Shown in pieces: positions 1 to 8,352 of a DNA stretch of 64,000 nucleotides. Origin of the DNA: Paractinoplanes tereljensis (lineage in GTDB: Bacteria > Actinomycetota > Actinomycetes > Mycobacteriales > Micromonosporaceae); the NCBI RefSeq assembly GCF_016862435.1, contig NZ_BOMY01000041.1, forward strand, positions 124,001-188,000, written 5' to 3'. The notes under the pieces are model-generated. The model saw only the letters and a list, made by a program, of their open reading frames with translations, was not told the origin of the DNA and did not search any database. Made by a program: the position numbers and the translations under genes. The first letter of the stretch is position 1, and each line of letters begins with the position of its first letter.

Positions 1-801
1 TCCAGAAGCTCAGTGATTCTGGTCGCTGCCCTGGCTCTCACCGCCGGCACCGCCCTGACCCCGGTCGCGGCGGCCGCCGCCACGGCGACCGTCCAGTACG
101 TCGCGCTCGGCGACTCCTACTCGGCGGGCGTCGGCACCCCCGACGAGTCCGGCTCCTGCGGCCGCAGCCCCAGCAGCTATCCCTCCCTGTGGGCGGTCAA
201 CCACCCCGCCGCCGTCCTGCACTTCGCCGCCTGCGGTGGCGCCACCACCGACAGCGTGCGCACCTCGCAGCTGGGTGACCTCGACGCCGGCACCACCGTC
301 GTCAGCATCACCGCCGGCGGCAACGACGTGGGCTTCTCCCCCACCCTGTCGGTGTGCACGGCCGGCAGCGACGACGCCTGCCGCCAGCAGGTCGCCTCGG
401 CCCGCGCCGCGACGACCAGCGTGCTGCCCGGCAAGCTCGACGCCACCTACCAGGCGATCCGCGCGAAGGCCCCGAACGCCCGGCTCGTCGTGCTCGGTTA
501 CCCCCGCCTGTTCAACCCGGCGGTGACCTGCCCGACCGGCGGCCTGAGCACGGTCAAGCAGAACCTGCTGAACGCGGCCGCCGACGACCTGAACGCGGTC
601 ATCCGCACCCGCGCGACCGCAGCCGGCGCCACCTTCACCGACGTGACCACCCTGTTCACCGGCCACGAGATCTGCACCGCGGTCGCGTGGATCAACAACG
701 TGTCCCCGGCCCGGCCGTCCGACTCGTACCACCCGAACGGCGGCGGCTACGCCCAGGCGTACCTCCCGCTGTTCACCGCCGCCGCCGGCATCGGCGTCTG
801 A
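1..801 (+). CDS. Secreted SGNH/GDSL-family hydrolase (5' end cut by window)
   Basis: Predicted secreted esterase/lipase of the SGNH family. Block I is GDSYSAG with the catalytic Ser about 20 residues after a hydrophobic, Ala-rich signal peptide; GGND is the Asn block, and DSYHPNGGG near the C-terminus carries the Asp/His pair. Several Cys residues fit disulfides in an exported enzyme. The frame is open back to base 1 (S-R-S-S before the GTG at 13), and a start at 13 would leave the signal peptide without its positive N-region, so the true start probably lies outside the window. The visible part is close to the usual 260-280 aa length of actinobacterial secreted lipases. The substrate cannot be told from sequence. 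Confidence 0.88.
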   Translation, partial: SRSSVILVAALALTAGTALTPVAAAAATATVQYVALGDSYSAGVGTPDESGSCGRSPSSYPSLWAVNHPAAVLHFAACGGATTDSVRTSQLGDLDAGTTVVSITAGGNDVGFSPTLSVCTAGSDDACRQQVASARAATTSVLPGKLDATYQAIRAKAPNARLVVLGYPRLFNPAVTCPTGGLSTVKQNLLNAAADDLNAVIRTRATAAGATFTDVTTLFTGHEICTAVAWINNVSPARPSDSYHPNGGGYAQAYLPLFTAAAGIGV

Positions 802-806
802 ATTCG

Positions 807-1018
807 TTACTGGGCCTGGAGCACGTCGGCAACCCCGCCGGTGGTCCATCCGCTTTCCAGGACGGCCAGGCCCTCGGCGACGGCAGCGCCGCCGAGGCTG
901 GCCGGCCTTGCGCCGGCGACGGTGGCCGCGAGCCGATGCGCCGCACCGACCGGGCCGGCCGGCTGTGCCACTGGATCCTCGAGATCCACCTGGTCAACCG
1001 CGAACGCGGCTTCGGCGG
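807..1018 (-). pseudogene. Possible decayed C-terminal fragment of an unidentified gene
   Basis: The minus strand reads without stops into GAAHRLAATVAGARPASL and AEGLAVLESGWTT, ending at a stop at 807. Nearly every codon ends in G or C, as in real genes here. There is no start codon of its own before the frame runs antisense into the phosphotransferase gene. It could be the tail of a Gfo/Idh-type oxidoreductase, but that is a weak guess. Alternatively it is the read-through of compositionally biased intergenic DNA. Confidence 0.3.
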
Positions 1019-1021
1019 CTT

Positions 1022-1837
1022 CTACGAGGAACTCCTCGACCTGGCCTGACCCGGCCACCCGATGAGGTGACGTTCGAAGACATCCCGCTCGGCGAGCACG
1101 TAGTCCGCGTCGCCGAGGTAGAGGACGTGATGCCCGGCGGCGAGGTGGCCGGCGTAGGCCTCCTCGCCGGCGGCGGCCCGGGCCCGCATGAAGTCGACGA
1201 CGGTGTGCAACCGGGCGGCCACGGCGTCGATCAGCCCGGCCCGGCCGGCGTCGTCGAGTCCGTAGCGGTCGCAGAATATGCGCAGGCGGGCGGCCTGTTC
1301 TTCGGTCGTGCTCCCGGCCGCCTCCACGGTGCCCGGGGCGCTCATCGGCACCCACCGGTACGCGGCGTAGGCGACGTCCGACAGGCGCGGTCCGGGCCGC
1401 GCGTGGTCGAAGTCGATGATGCCGGCCACCCGGTTGCCGTCGAGCACGCAGTTGTGCGGCGCGTAGTCGCCGTGACAGATGACCTCGACCGGCTCGGCGG
1501 CGGGGATCTGCCAGCCGTCGCGGGGCGCCGTGCGCGCGTACTCGGCGGTGGCATCGTGGTACGCCCGCAGCAGTTCGGCCGCGCTCTCCAGCGCCTCGGG
1601 TGAGGCCGCCGCCGGGGTGGCCGGGTAGTTCGACACCTCACCCGGCAAGAAGTCGAGGACCTCGAATCCGTCGCCGGTGATCTCGAGCACCCGCGGCACG
1701 CCGCGGAAGCCCCGGGCGGCCAGCATCCGGAGCAGCCCGTGCACGCGCGGCGACCAGGGTCCGGTCGGCCGGCGCACCGTGTCACCGATCCGGATGACCT
1801 CGTTGACCCCGCCGGCCAGCACCTCGTAATCCGCCAT
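1022..1837 (-). CDS. APH-family phosphotransferase
   Basis: Protein of 271 aa with the aminoglycoside-phosphotransferase/choline-kinase fold. The catalytic loop HGDYAPHN and the following metal-binding IDFDHA are intact, so it should be an active small-molecule kinase. Family members phosphorylate aminoglycosides, macrolides, homoserine, choline or sugars; nothing nearby fixes the substrate. The N-terminus (MADYEVLAGGVNEVIRIG) contains the usual nucleotide-loop start. It stands alone, divergent from the uxaB region. A resistance role is possible but not shown. Confidence 0.8.
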   Translation of the reverse strand: MADYEVLAGGVNEVIRIGDTVRRPTGPWSPRVHGLLRMLAARGFRGVPRVLEITGDGFEVLDFLPGEVSNYPATPAAASPEALESAAELLRAYHDATAEYARTAPRDGWQIPAAEPVEVICHGDYAPHNCVLDGNRVAGIIDFDHARPGPRLSDVAYAAYRWVPMSAPGTVEAAGSTTEEQAARLRIFCDRYGLDDAGRAGLIDAVAARLHTVVDFMRARAAAGEEAYAGHLAAGHHVLYLGDADYVLAERDVFERHLIGWPGQARSRSSS

Positions 1838-1871
1838 CTACGTCGCCCCCTCGTCCTCGTCCCGCCCGCCA

Positions 1872-2000
1872 TATTGCCTTGACCGGTACCCGGGGGGTTC
1901 ACAGTTCCTCGACCCGCAGGTCCGGGCCGCGCAGTCGGCCTGGGGGTTCGTCGACGACGCGGCCGCCGCCCTGATCGACGAGGAGACCGGCCGATCGTCG
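1872..2000 (+). pseudogene. Coding-like gene remnant upstream of uxaB
   Basis: On the plus strand this stretch reads DRYPGGSQFLDPQV, then SAWGFVDDAAAALIDEETG, with almost all codons ending in G or C from 1905 to 1990, the signature of genuine coding DNA in this genome. It then runs into AT-rich DNA. It has no start codon or ribosome binding site and is too short to be a gene. It is best explained as the leftover of a gene lost by deletion when the present uxaB promoter region was joined to it. The family is not recognised. Confidence 0.4.
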
Positions 2001-2092
2001 CGAAACAGCAAACCTTTGCAAACTTCAGCCGGTTTGCAGTCATCAAAGCGCCGTTGACAACGGTGCAACCGATTGCAATATTCTCGATCGTC
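1995..2092 (+). promoter_or_regulatory. AT-rich promoter/operator region before uxaB
   Basis: This stretch is much more AT-rich than its surroundings. It contains TTGACA at 2054-2059, a 17-base spacer and AATATT at 2077-2082, a near-consensus housekeeping promoter. Around it are repeated TTGCAA-type elements: GCAAACC, TTTGCAAA, GGTTTGC and ATTGCAAT, some of them self-complementary. That is the pattern of a LacI- or GntR-type sugar-responsive operator. If this promoter is used, the mRNA starts near 2089, downstream of the only conventional in-frame start codons of uxaB, so the true start of that gene is uncertain. Confidence 0.5.
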
Positions 2093-3610
2093 GATGCTTC
2101 ATTTCGCCGATCGAGGGGGCTGGTCACGATCGCCACCAACGCCGCGGAACGCCTCCGGCCACTCGGGGAGGCGGACCCGGGCCGGGAGGTCCTGCCGGTC
2201 CGGATCCTCCAGGTCGGCGCCGGTAACTTCCTGCGCGGTTTCGCCGACTGGATGGTGCAGCGGGCCAACGACGCGGGCGTCCTGCGGCACGGCATCGCGG
2301 TCATGAAGGCCACCCCGCGGCCCGAACTGGTCACCGGGCGGCTCACCGAGCAGGCCGGGATGTTCCACGTCGTGCTCGACGGCGTTCGCGACGGCCGCCC
2401 GTTCAGCGAGACGACCCTGGTGACGGCGGTGCAGTCGGTCGTCGACGCGTACCGGGAGTGGGACCTCTGCCGTGATCTGATGCGCGAGGAAACGCTGAGT
2501 CTGGTCATCTCCAACACCACCGACGCCGGCATCGTCTACACGCCCGACGACCTCAGCGCCGCGCCACCCGCCTCGTTCCCCGCCAAGATGACCGCACTGC
2601 TGCACGAACGCTGGAGCCACTTCGCCGGCGACCCCCGGCGAGGCCTGTCGTTCCTGCCCTGCGAGCTCATCGAGGACAACGGTGCGACGCTGCGTTCCCT
2701 GGTGGTGCGGCATGCCCGCGAGGCGGCGCTCGCCCCGCAGTTCGTCGACTGGGTCACCGAGCACTGCCGCTTCTACGACACCATCGTCGACCGGATCGTG
2801 CCGGGCCTGCCCGAGCCCGAAGCCGCCGAACTCCGCGCGTCGCTGGGCTTCGACGACCGGCTGATCGTCCGCGGCGAGCACTACGCCGACTGGGCGATCG
2901 CCGGCGGACCGGCGATCCGCGACGAGTTCCCGCTCGACCGGGCCGGCCTGCCGGTGCGGTTCATGCCCGACATCCGGCCCTACCGCGAGCGCAAGGTCCG
3001 CATCCTGAACGGCACGCACACCGCGATGGCGGCCGTCGGCCCGCTGCTGGGCTGCCACACCGTGCGCGACGCCGTGCAGCATCCGGCGGTCGGCGCCTAC
3101 CTGCACCACCTGCTGCAGGACGAGGTGCTGCCGTCGCTGCCGTCCGAGGACCCGGAGGAACTACGGCAGTACACCACCGCCATCCTCGACCGCTTCCGCA
3201 ATCCCGCGCTGCACCACCTCCTGGCCGATATCCGGCTCAACGCACTGGCCAAGTGGCGCACCAGAAACCTGCCGGTGGTTCTCGACGCCTGGTCGCAGGG
3301 ACGGCGAGCCGACCTCGGCATCTTCGCCTTCGCCTGTCTGCTGACCAGCTACGCGGGCGCCTTCGGCGAGATGCCAGTCCGCGACGACGAAACGCTCGTG
3401 GCCGGCTTGCGGTCCGGATTCGACGCCACCCACCCCGACCGGTGGATCGCGGACTTCATCGCGTCGCTCGACTGGCCCGAACTGAGCGACACCGCAACGG
3501 CAGCCCGCCTCACCGCGGAAACCGGTGCCCACGTCCGCGCACTGCTCGCAAACGAGCCTGCCCACGCCCTGCAGACGCTGCTGGCCGGCCACGAAGCCAA
3601 GTCGCCCTGA
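2054..3610 (+). CDS. uxaB: Tagaturonate reductase (altronate oxidoreductase)
   Basis: About 518 aa, mannitol dehydrogenase superfamily, UxaB type. It interconverts D-tagaturonate and D-altronate with NAD(H) in galacturonate catabolism. The Rossmann motif VRILQVGAGNFLRGF is at about residues 48-62, followed by SNTTDAGI and the C-terminal dehydrogenase half with KVRILNGTHTAMA. The start is uncertain: TTG 2054 and GTG 2063 are the only usual codons ahead of the Rossmann fold, but they fall in or before the predicted promoter; CTG 2120, preceded by GAGGGGG, is an alternative with short spacing. No uxaA, uxaC or transporter gene is nearby, so the gene is an orphan of its pathway here. The repeats upstream suggest uronate-type induction. 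Confidence 0.85.
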   Translation: MTTVQPIAIFSIVDASFRRSRGLVTIATNAAERLRPLGEADPGREVLPVRILQVGAGNFLRGFADWMVQRANDAGVLRHGIAVMKATPRPELVTGRLTEQAGMFHVVLDGVRDGRPFSETTLVTAVQSVVDAYREWDLCRDLMREETLSLVISNTTDAGIVYTPDDLSAAPPASFPAKMTALLHERWSHFAGDPRRGLSFLPCELIEDNGATLRSLVVRHAREAALAPQFVDWVTEHCRFYDTIVDRIVPGLPEPEAAELRASLGFDDRLIVRGEHYADWAIAGGPAIRDEFPLDRAGLPVRFMPDIRPYRERKVRILNGTHTAMAAVGPLLGCHTVRDAVQHPAVGAYLHHLLQDEVLPSLPSEDPEELRQYTTAILDRFRNPALHHLLADIRLNALAKWRTRNLPVVLDAWSQGRRADLGIFAFACLLTSYAGAFGEMPVRDDETLVAGLRSGFDATHPDRWIADFIASLDWPELSDTATAARLTAETGAHVRALLANEPAHALQTLLAGHEAKSP

Positions 3611-3906
3611 CAGCCATTTTCCGAAGGCTGGGCGCGGGGCCGCTTTGCGATCCAAAACGACAATCCCTTTTCCGTACGCGCCGACTCAGTCCCGTGGCAC
3701 TCGGTCCCGCTTGGCGCGACTCACCCTCCGCGCGCCCGCTACGGGCGGGCCCGGCCCCACCGCCAGGCGGCCTCCGGCCGCCGGCCGACCCCGGATGTCC
3801 GGTTGCGCGAGAGGCGCGGCACGCGCCGGTGTTGCACGGTGGTCGCGCGGTGGCGGCGGTCGGGTGTGGTTGCGGTTGTGGGCGGCGCAGCCCGTACTGA
3901 TAAAGG
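3611..3906. other. Intergenic region between convergent genes
   Basis: 296 bases between the 3' ends of uxaB and the following minus-strand gene. I see no open frame with coding character. It has several short GC hairpins, for example GGCGGCC-TCC-GGCCGCC at 3766-3782 and GCCCG-CTA-CGGGC just before it, which could end transcription from both sides. Nothing else stands out. Confidence 0.5.
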
Positions 3907-4893
3907 TCAGCCTCTGGTCCGTAGGACCGCGAAGTCGAAGCGTTCGACCAAGTCGGTGCCGGACGGTGGCGGGCTTGGTCGATCTGGATTCGGGCGGCGC
4001 AGGTAATAGACCTTTCCGGTCAGCCAGGAGAGAACGTCGCCGATCGGCTCGTATTGTCGGCCGGTGCTGCCGAGCAGGACCGGCTGGCCCTCGTTCTCGT
4101 TTCTCGGGCGGCTGTGGCCGACCTGCCAATCGACGCCCGGGGCGGCCCGGCGGACGGTCTCGGCGAGATACCAGGCGACCGCGTCCAGCATGCGCAGCGA
4201 CTCGTCCGACCAGTTGTGTGGCGCCAGCATGGCGGTGCGGCCGAACCACATCGGGAGGTCGGCGTCGCGGGGCCGGCGGAGTGTCGAGCCGTTCTCCAGG
4301 ACGATCCGGTCCTTGGGTGCGTCGTCGGGGCGCAGCTGCAGGAAGCCGACCGCCCACTCCCAGAGCGGACCGAGGCTCGCCCGCGAGAAGTCCCGCGTGA
4401 CCGGTGCGCCGGCCAGCCGGGCCAGCCGCTGGTCGCCGGCGGCCAGGTAGCGGCGCAGGTAGTCCTCATCGGACTCGGCGGGCGGGACCTGACCGGGGCC
4501 GCGCGAACCCGGCGCGATCAGGTCGAGGACCGCGTTGAGCGAGGCTCCGGTCAGGTCCCGTTCCTCGACCACGAACCGGGCGCCGTGCCGCCGGGCCAGC
4601 TCCTGCAGCAGGTCCACCACCCGGGCCAGTTCGGCGCGGTAGACGCCCGGTGGCCGTTTCGGGTATGCGTCGGCGACCGAGACGACGATCTCGCGCACCC
4701 CGTCACGGCCGGCCGAGACGGACCACTGCGTGCTGGCCCGCTCGCCCTCCCAGACGAGCTCGGCGAACTCGCCCCGGGCGACGCCCTCGGTCAGATCCTC
4801 GTCGTCGTCCCCGAACAGCCGGCCGAGCACCGCGACCGTGGCCGCCCGGCTCAGCTCGGCACCGGACGGGACGACGCCCATGTCCAGGCTCAT
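3907..4893 (-). CDS. Hypothetical protein, 328 aa
   Basis: Soluble acidic protein that I cannot assign to a family. The N-terminal half has an alpha/beta look (ELVWEGERAST, REIVVSVADAYPKRP, RFVVEERDLTG); the C-terminal half has a Trp-rich stretch (FGRTAMLAPHNWSDESLRM, LDAVAWYLAE) and ends in a basic-acidic tail. There is no signal peptide or membrane segment. The start at ATG 4893 leaves only 31 bases to the divergent oxidoreductase gene, so the two share a promoter region. ATG 4881 is an alternative start. No function is proposed. Confidence 0.7.
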   Translation of the reverse strand: MSLDMGVVPSGAELSRAATVAVLGRLFGDDDEDLTEGVARGEFAELVWEGERASTQWSVSAGRDGVREIVVSVADAYPKRPPGVYRAELARVVDLLQELARRHGARFVVEERDLTGASLNAVLDLIAPGSRGPGQVPPAESDEDYLRRYLAAGDQRLARLAGAPVTRDFSRASLGPLWEWAVGFLQLRPDDAPKDRIVLENGSTLRRPRDADLPMWFGRTAMLAPHNWSDESLRMLDAVAWYLAETVRRAAPGVDWQVGHSRPRNENEGQPVLLGSTGRQYEPIGDVLSWLTGKVYYLRRPNPDRPSPPPSGTDLVERFDFAVLRTRG

Positions 4894-4924
4894 GCGACGG
4901 CAGAATACCGTCTAGAGTGGACGG

Positions 4925-5827
4925 ATGTTGGGTGTCGTCGCGAGCGCGCTCGGTGGTCCTGAAGTGTTGCGGGTGGCGGAGTTGCCCGAGCCCGAAGCGG
5001 GGCCCGGGCAGGTGCTCGTGCGCACGCGGGCGGTGTGTGTGCACCCGGCCGACGTGGCAGCCACCACCGGAATGATCCCCGGTGGGCCGGTGCCGCCGCC
5101 GTTCCTGCCGGGCTGGGACATCGCCGGCGAAGTCGCCGCGGTCGGCCCCGGCACGACCGAGTTCCGGGTCGGTGACCGCGTCGTCGGGATGATCCCGTGG
5201 TACCTGACGCGGGGCGCCCCCGGCGGCTACGCCGAGTTCGTGGCGGCCGACGCGGGCTGGCTGGTGCCGCTGCCCGACGAGCTCGACTTCGTGTCCGCGG
5301 CGACGGTGCCGCTCAACGCCCAGACCGCACACCAGGGCCTGGCCCTGATCTCGCCGGTCGGCCGCCTTCTGGTCACCGGTGCCAGTGGGAGTGTCGGCGG
5401 CTTCGTCACCCAGCTGGCCGTTCGGGCCGGCTACCACGTCCTGGCCCAGGCGAGCCACGACGACGAGGAATGGGTGCGCGGTCTCGGCGCCCACGAAGTC
5501 ATTCCCCGCTCGGCCGATCTGGCCCCGGTGGCCGCGGTGTTCGACGCGGTCCCCCTGGGCGAGGCGGCGGCCGCCGCCGTCGAGGACGGCGGAGTCGTGG
5601 TCGCCACCCGGCCCACGCCGCCGATCATTCCCGCCCGAGGTGTGCGCCAGGAGGTGCAACTCATCCACCTCGACCGCGAACTGCTGGCCGATCTGGTGGG
5701 ACAGGTGGCATCGGGACGGCTACGCACCCGGGTGGCGGCCACCCTGCCGTTGGCCGAGGCAGCCGAGGCGCACCGGCGAGTCTTGGCCGGCGGCCTGCGC
5801 GGCAAGCTCGTGCTGACCTTGAGCTGA
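4925..5827 (+). CDS. Zinc-independent MDR-family quinone/NADPH oxidoreductase
   Basis: 300-aa medium-chain dehydrogenase/reductase of the quinone oxidoreductase type. The N-terminal GroES-like domain has GWDIAGEVAAVGPGT; the Rossmann domain has VTGASGSVGGFVTQLA at about residues 150-165. There are no structural or catalytic zinc Cys clusters. Such enzymes reduce quinones or enones with NADPH in the cytoplasm. It is divergent from the 328-aa hypothetical gene. The natural substrate is unknown. Confidence 0.85.
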   Translation: MLGVVASALGGPEVLRVAELPEPEAGPGQVLVRTRAVCVHPADVAATTGMIPGGPVPPPFLPGWDIAGEVAAVGPGTTEFRVGDRVVGMIPWYLTRGAPGGYAEFVAADAGWLVPLPDELDFVSAATVPLNAQTAHQGLALISPVGRLLVTGASGSVGGFVTQLAVRAGYHVLAQASHDDEEWVRGLGAHEVIPRSADLAPVAAVFDAVPLGEAAAAAVEDGGVVVATRPTPPIIPARGVRQEVQLIHLDRELLADLVGQVASGRLRTRVAATLPLAEAAEAHRRVLAGGLRGKLVLTLS

Positions 5828-5848
5828 GCAACGGATGGCGCCGGACGG

Positions 5849-6616
5849 TCAGCCGGGCTGCCCGGACAGCGTCGGTACGCGTGGGGCGGGCGGAAGCCGG
5901 GTCGCGGGGATGTCCGCGGTGATCCGGGCCGGCCGGAAGCCCTTGACGATCAGGTAGACGCCCAGCGAGAACTCCCACACCCCGATCGGGATGGTCAGCA
6001 GGCCCGACTGCGTCGACACCTGGTCCCAGAAGCCGAACAGCGTGGCGATCGCCGACGTGGCGAGCAACGGCGCCGCGATCAAACCAAGGACAGGCAGGAT
6101 CCGGGGTACGAGTCGGGAGCGGTACAGCAGGGTGCCCAGCAGGACGGCGTTCACGGCCGGGATGAAGCCCTGTCCGAGCAGGAACGTCCAGGTGTGCAGC
6201 CCCGCCAGGGCCTGTCCGGTAACCAGGGCGTCCGCGCCGGCTCCGGCCTGCCGGACGGTCACGAAGGTCATCACGATCACGACCCCGGAGAAGATGGTGG
6301 CGGCTTCCAGGACCCGGGCGCCGACGAGACCGAGCGCCATCGCGTGGTTCTGCCGCTTGACCACCGGGTACAACGCGACCGCCGTGCCGATACCGGCCAG
6401 GGCCACGATCATCTCCAGGACGACGCCCCAGATCACGCCGGTGTCCGGGCCCGGGCCGACGACGAAGTTCGGGTCGCGGATCGGCGCGTACAGGCCGAGG
6501 GTCGGCACCGAGACGAAGCTGAGCAGATAGCAGATGCCGGCCGCGAGCGCCGTCTTCCGCAAGGGAGTCATCGGTGCTCGCCGGGCCGGCGGCGGCCGGA
6601 TGTCGGTGGTGGCCAT
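5849..6616 (-). CDS. DUF4386-type integral membrane protein
   Basis: 255-aa protein with about six hydrophobic segments (ALAAGICYLLSFVS, VIWGVVLEMIVALAG, AATIFSGVVIVMTFV and others), matching the DUF4386 family of unknown function. I chose ATG 6616 because GGGAGGG precedes it at a good distance; the longer frame to 6742 would begin inside the conserved 62-bp upstream element. That element at 6694-6755 is shared with the DoxX-like gene's upstream region, which suggests common control. Confidence 0.8.
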   Translation of the reverse strand: MATTDIRPPPARRAPMTPLRKTALAAGICYLLSFVSVPTLGLYAPIRDPNFVVGPGPDTGVIWGVVLEMIVALAGIGTAVALYPVVKRQNHAMALGLVGARVLEAATIFSGVVIVMTFVTVRQAGAGADALVTGQALAGLHTWTFLLGQGFIPAVNAVLLGTLLYRSRLVPRILPVLGLIAAPLLATSAIATLFGFWDQVSTQSGLLTIPIGVWEFSLGVYLIVKGFRPARITADIPATRLPPAPRVPTLSGQPG

Positions 6617-6693
6617 GTCGGTTTCCCTCCCGATCGGATGGCGTTCGTTGCCGACGCCTGCGGGTGACCCTACGCCGCCGGAACCGGCCCACT

Positions 6694-6755
6694 GGATGTC
6701 GTTTATGCAGCTCAGGGTCGTATACCGGCACCGCGGAGGCAACGCCGATCACCCG
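6694..6755 (-). promoter_or_regulatory. Duplicated 62-bp upstream element, copy 1
   Basis: This stretch matches 8161-8222 at about 54 of 62 positions, in the same orientation, including an identical 22-base run on the plus strand (start ATGTCGTTTATGCAGCTCAGG). It lies about 80 bases upstream of the DUF4386 gene start. Conservation outside any coding frame points to a promoter/operator recognised by one regulator. Confidence 0.6.
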
Positions 6756-6763
6756 CCAGGTTC

Positions 6764-7297
6764 TTACCGAACGGTGACGGCGGAGTCGTGGTCGAACGGG
6801 CCGGTGTGCCGTCCCGGAGCGCGTACGTGCGCTAACGGGGCGGTGCCCGGCGGGGACGCGGCGAGGCGCGCTAGGCGATGCCGGAACAGCGGCCGGTAGA
6901 GGTAGCCGGCGACCGCGGTCAGGAACGCCGTCATCAGAGCCGACCCCACGACGACGGTGGCCGAGGAATCCGGGTCGTCGCGTGCGGCCATGGTGATCGC
7001 CATCCCGGTGACCGAGGCCCCGATCAGGCTGTAGGCGCCAACCATCGCGTAGATCGGTTTGCGCGCCCAGGGCCGGTGGCGCAGTGCTCCGATGCCGACG
7101 GCGAGCGCGACCGGGGCGACGACGGCCAGCGCGGCGGCGTCGCCCCCGATGATCTGGTTCAGGGTCGTCGGGGAGGTGCGGTAACGAATTACCCCGGACA
7201 CGAACGGCCCCAGCACTGCGACGGCTGCCACCGCCGCGCCGAGCAGCACCAATCCGGCGCCGAGCAGGCGGTTCCGATCCTGATCGGCTACCTGCAT
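6764..7297 (-). CDS. Small integral membrane protein, 177 aa
   Basis: Four predicted membrane segments (GAGLVLLGAAVAAVAVLG, GGDAAALAVVAPVALAVG, MVGAYSLIGASVTGMAITM, VVVGSALMTAFLTAVAGYL) and a hydrophilic C-terminal tail rich in Arg, Ala and Pro. It looks like the DUF6069-type actinobacterial membrane proteins, though I am not certain of the family. Its ATG directly follows the TAG stop of the DoxX-like gene, so the two form an operon with translational coupling. No function is assigned. Confidence 0.7.
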   Translation of the reverse strand: MQVADQDRNRLLGAGLVLLGAAVAAVAVLGPFVSGVIRYRTSPTTLNQIIGGDAAALAVVAPVALAVGIGALRHRPWARKPIYAMVGAYSLIGASVTGMAITMAARDDPDSSATVVVGSALMTAFLTAVAGYLYRPLFRHRLARLAASPPGTAPLAHVRAPGRHTGPFDHDSAVTVR

Positions 7298-7912
7298 CTA
7301 GGCGAGCCAGGTGTTGCGCCGCACCAGCGGGATGGCCGCCCACCGGCGGCCGAGTCCCCAGGTGGTTCCGGCGCCGAGCAGGGCCAGTAGAACCAGGACT
7401 GCCGCGTAGACGAGGTGGTCGTCCATGAACGGATTGGATTCCGGCGGCAGGACCGCGGTCCACATGAGTACGGTCAGCAGCGCCCCGGCGGCCGCGGCCA
7501 TCCACATGCCGATGCCGAGGATCAGCGCGACGCCGATGCCGAGCAGGGCGGCCATGAACAGCACGTCGACGACGACGTTGCCGGCGATCGAGTGGTAGAG
7601 ACCGGCGAACGGTCCGCTGGCGGCTTTGCCGAGGAACCCGGCGGTGGGGCTGCCGCCGTCCAGCCAGGCGTTCGCGGCGGGAGTGCCGCGCCCGAGGCCG
7701 AACAGTTTGTCGAGGAACGCCCACAGGAAGATCCAGCCCAGGGCGAGGCGGATGCCGGCGAGAAGGTACCGCGTCGCGGTGGCCTTGCGCCCGGTCACCG
7801 GGGAGGCGTTCTCCGGTACGGCGGCGGTGCCGGCCTGGTGCCGCCCGCCTCGTTCCAGCGGTTGTGTGGTGGTCAAGCGTGGGGATTCGTGACCGTTGGC
7901 GATGTTGACCAT
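7298..7912 (-). CDS. DoxX-like membrane protein
   Basis: 204-aa protein with a disordered hydrophilic N-terminus of about 45 residues, followed by a DoxX-like four-helix core: LGWIFLWAFLDKLFGLG, then GIGVALILGIGMWMAAAAG and VYAAVLVLLALLGAG. DoxX-type proteins are often linked to quinone or thiol redox in the membrane. ATG 7912 is preferred: AAGGA lies 10 bases before it, whereas the GTG at 7921 sits only 2 bases from AAGGA. Transcription probably begins near the conserved element at 8161-8222. Confidence 0.75.
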   Translation of the reverse strand: MVNIANGHESPRLTTTQPLERGGRHQAGTAAVPENASPVTGRKATATRYLLAGIRLALGWIFLWAFLDKLFGLGRGTPAANAWLDGGSPTAGFLGKAASGPFAGLYHSIAGNVVVDVLFMAALLGIGVALILGIGMWMAAAAGALLTVLMWTAVLPPESNPFMDDHLVYAAVLVLLALLGAGTTWGLGRRWAAIPLVRRNTWLA

Positions 7913-8352
7913 CGCACTCACATTCCTTCAGTTGCTCATGACGCATGTTCCGCAGCGCGTCCAGCGCGTCAACGGACGGAGGTGCCGCCTGCGCGAGATT
8001 TCTGCACGGCTGGGAGACCGCGTCAGCCGCAGCAGGATCCGTGATCGGTCGCAGATGTCGGAGGCGGTGGCGGGCTCAACAGCCACCGGGGTCCCGGGCG
8101 ACGTGTTCACCGTACGCGCATTTCACCGTTCCTGCCGGGCGGCGCCCACCCGGCCGGCGGGTATGTCGTTTATGCAGCTCAGGATCGGATAACGGCACCA
8201 CGGACGCGACGCCGATCACGCGTAGAGTCGACGGCGATAGGCCTGTTCACCCTTACGGTGACCCGCGATCCAGACCCCGTCGCTATGCCGTTGCACTGCA
8301 CGGAGACGACAAATCGTCCCCGGGCAGCTGCCCCAGCCCCCGGTAGCGCACC
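7913..8352. other. Long intergenic region with conserved element
   Basis: About 440 bases between divergent genes. Apart from the duplicated element at 8161-8222, I see no gene with coding-type third positions. Near 8254 is CCCTTACGGTGACC, related to the TTACCG/CGGTGACG strings found near 6768 and 9269. The 250 bases between the conserved element and the DoxX-like gene form an unusually long leader, with no recognisable riboswitch. Confidence 0.45.
8161..8222 (-). promoter_or_regulatory. Duplicated 62-bp upstream element, copy 2
   Basis: Second copy of the element at 6694-6755, again oriented toward a minus-strand membrane-protein gene (the DoxX-like gene begins at 7912). The offset between the copies is exactly 1467 bases along the whole match, with about eight substitutions and no gaps, so it is a real duplication or a strongly conserved site. 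Confidence 0.6.

Noticed and set aside
3611..3906. Possible small RNA in the GC-hairpin region after uxaB
   Set aside because: Only short generic hairpins are seen; no promoter or terminator arrangement supports a separate RNA.
7928..8110. A 60-codon minus-strand frame in the long intergenic region
   Set aside because: No ribosome site, no coding-type third positions and no recognisable motif.
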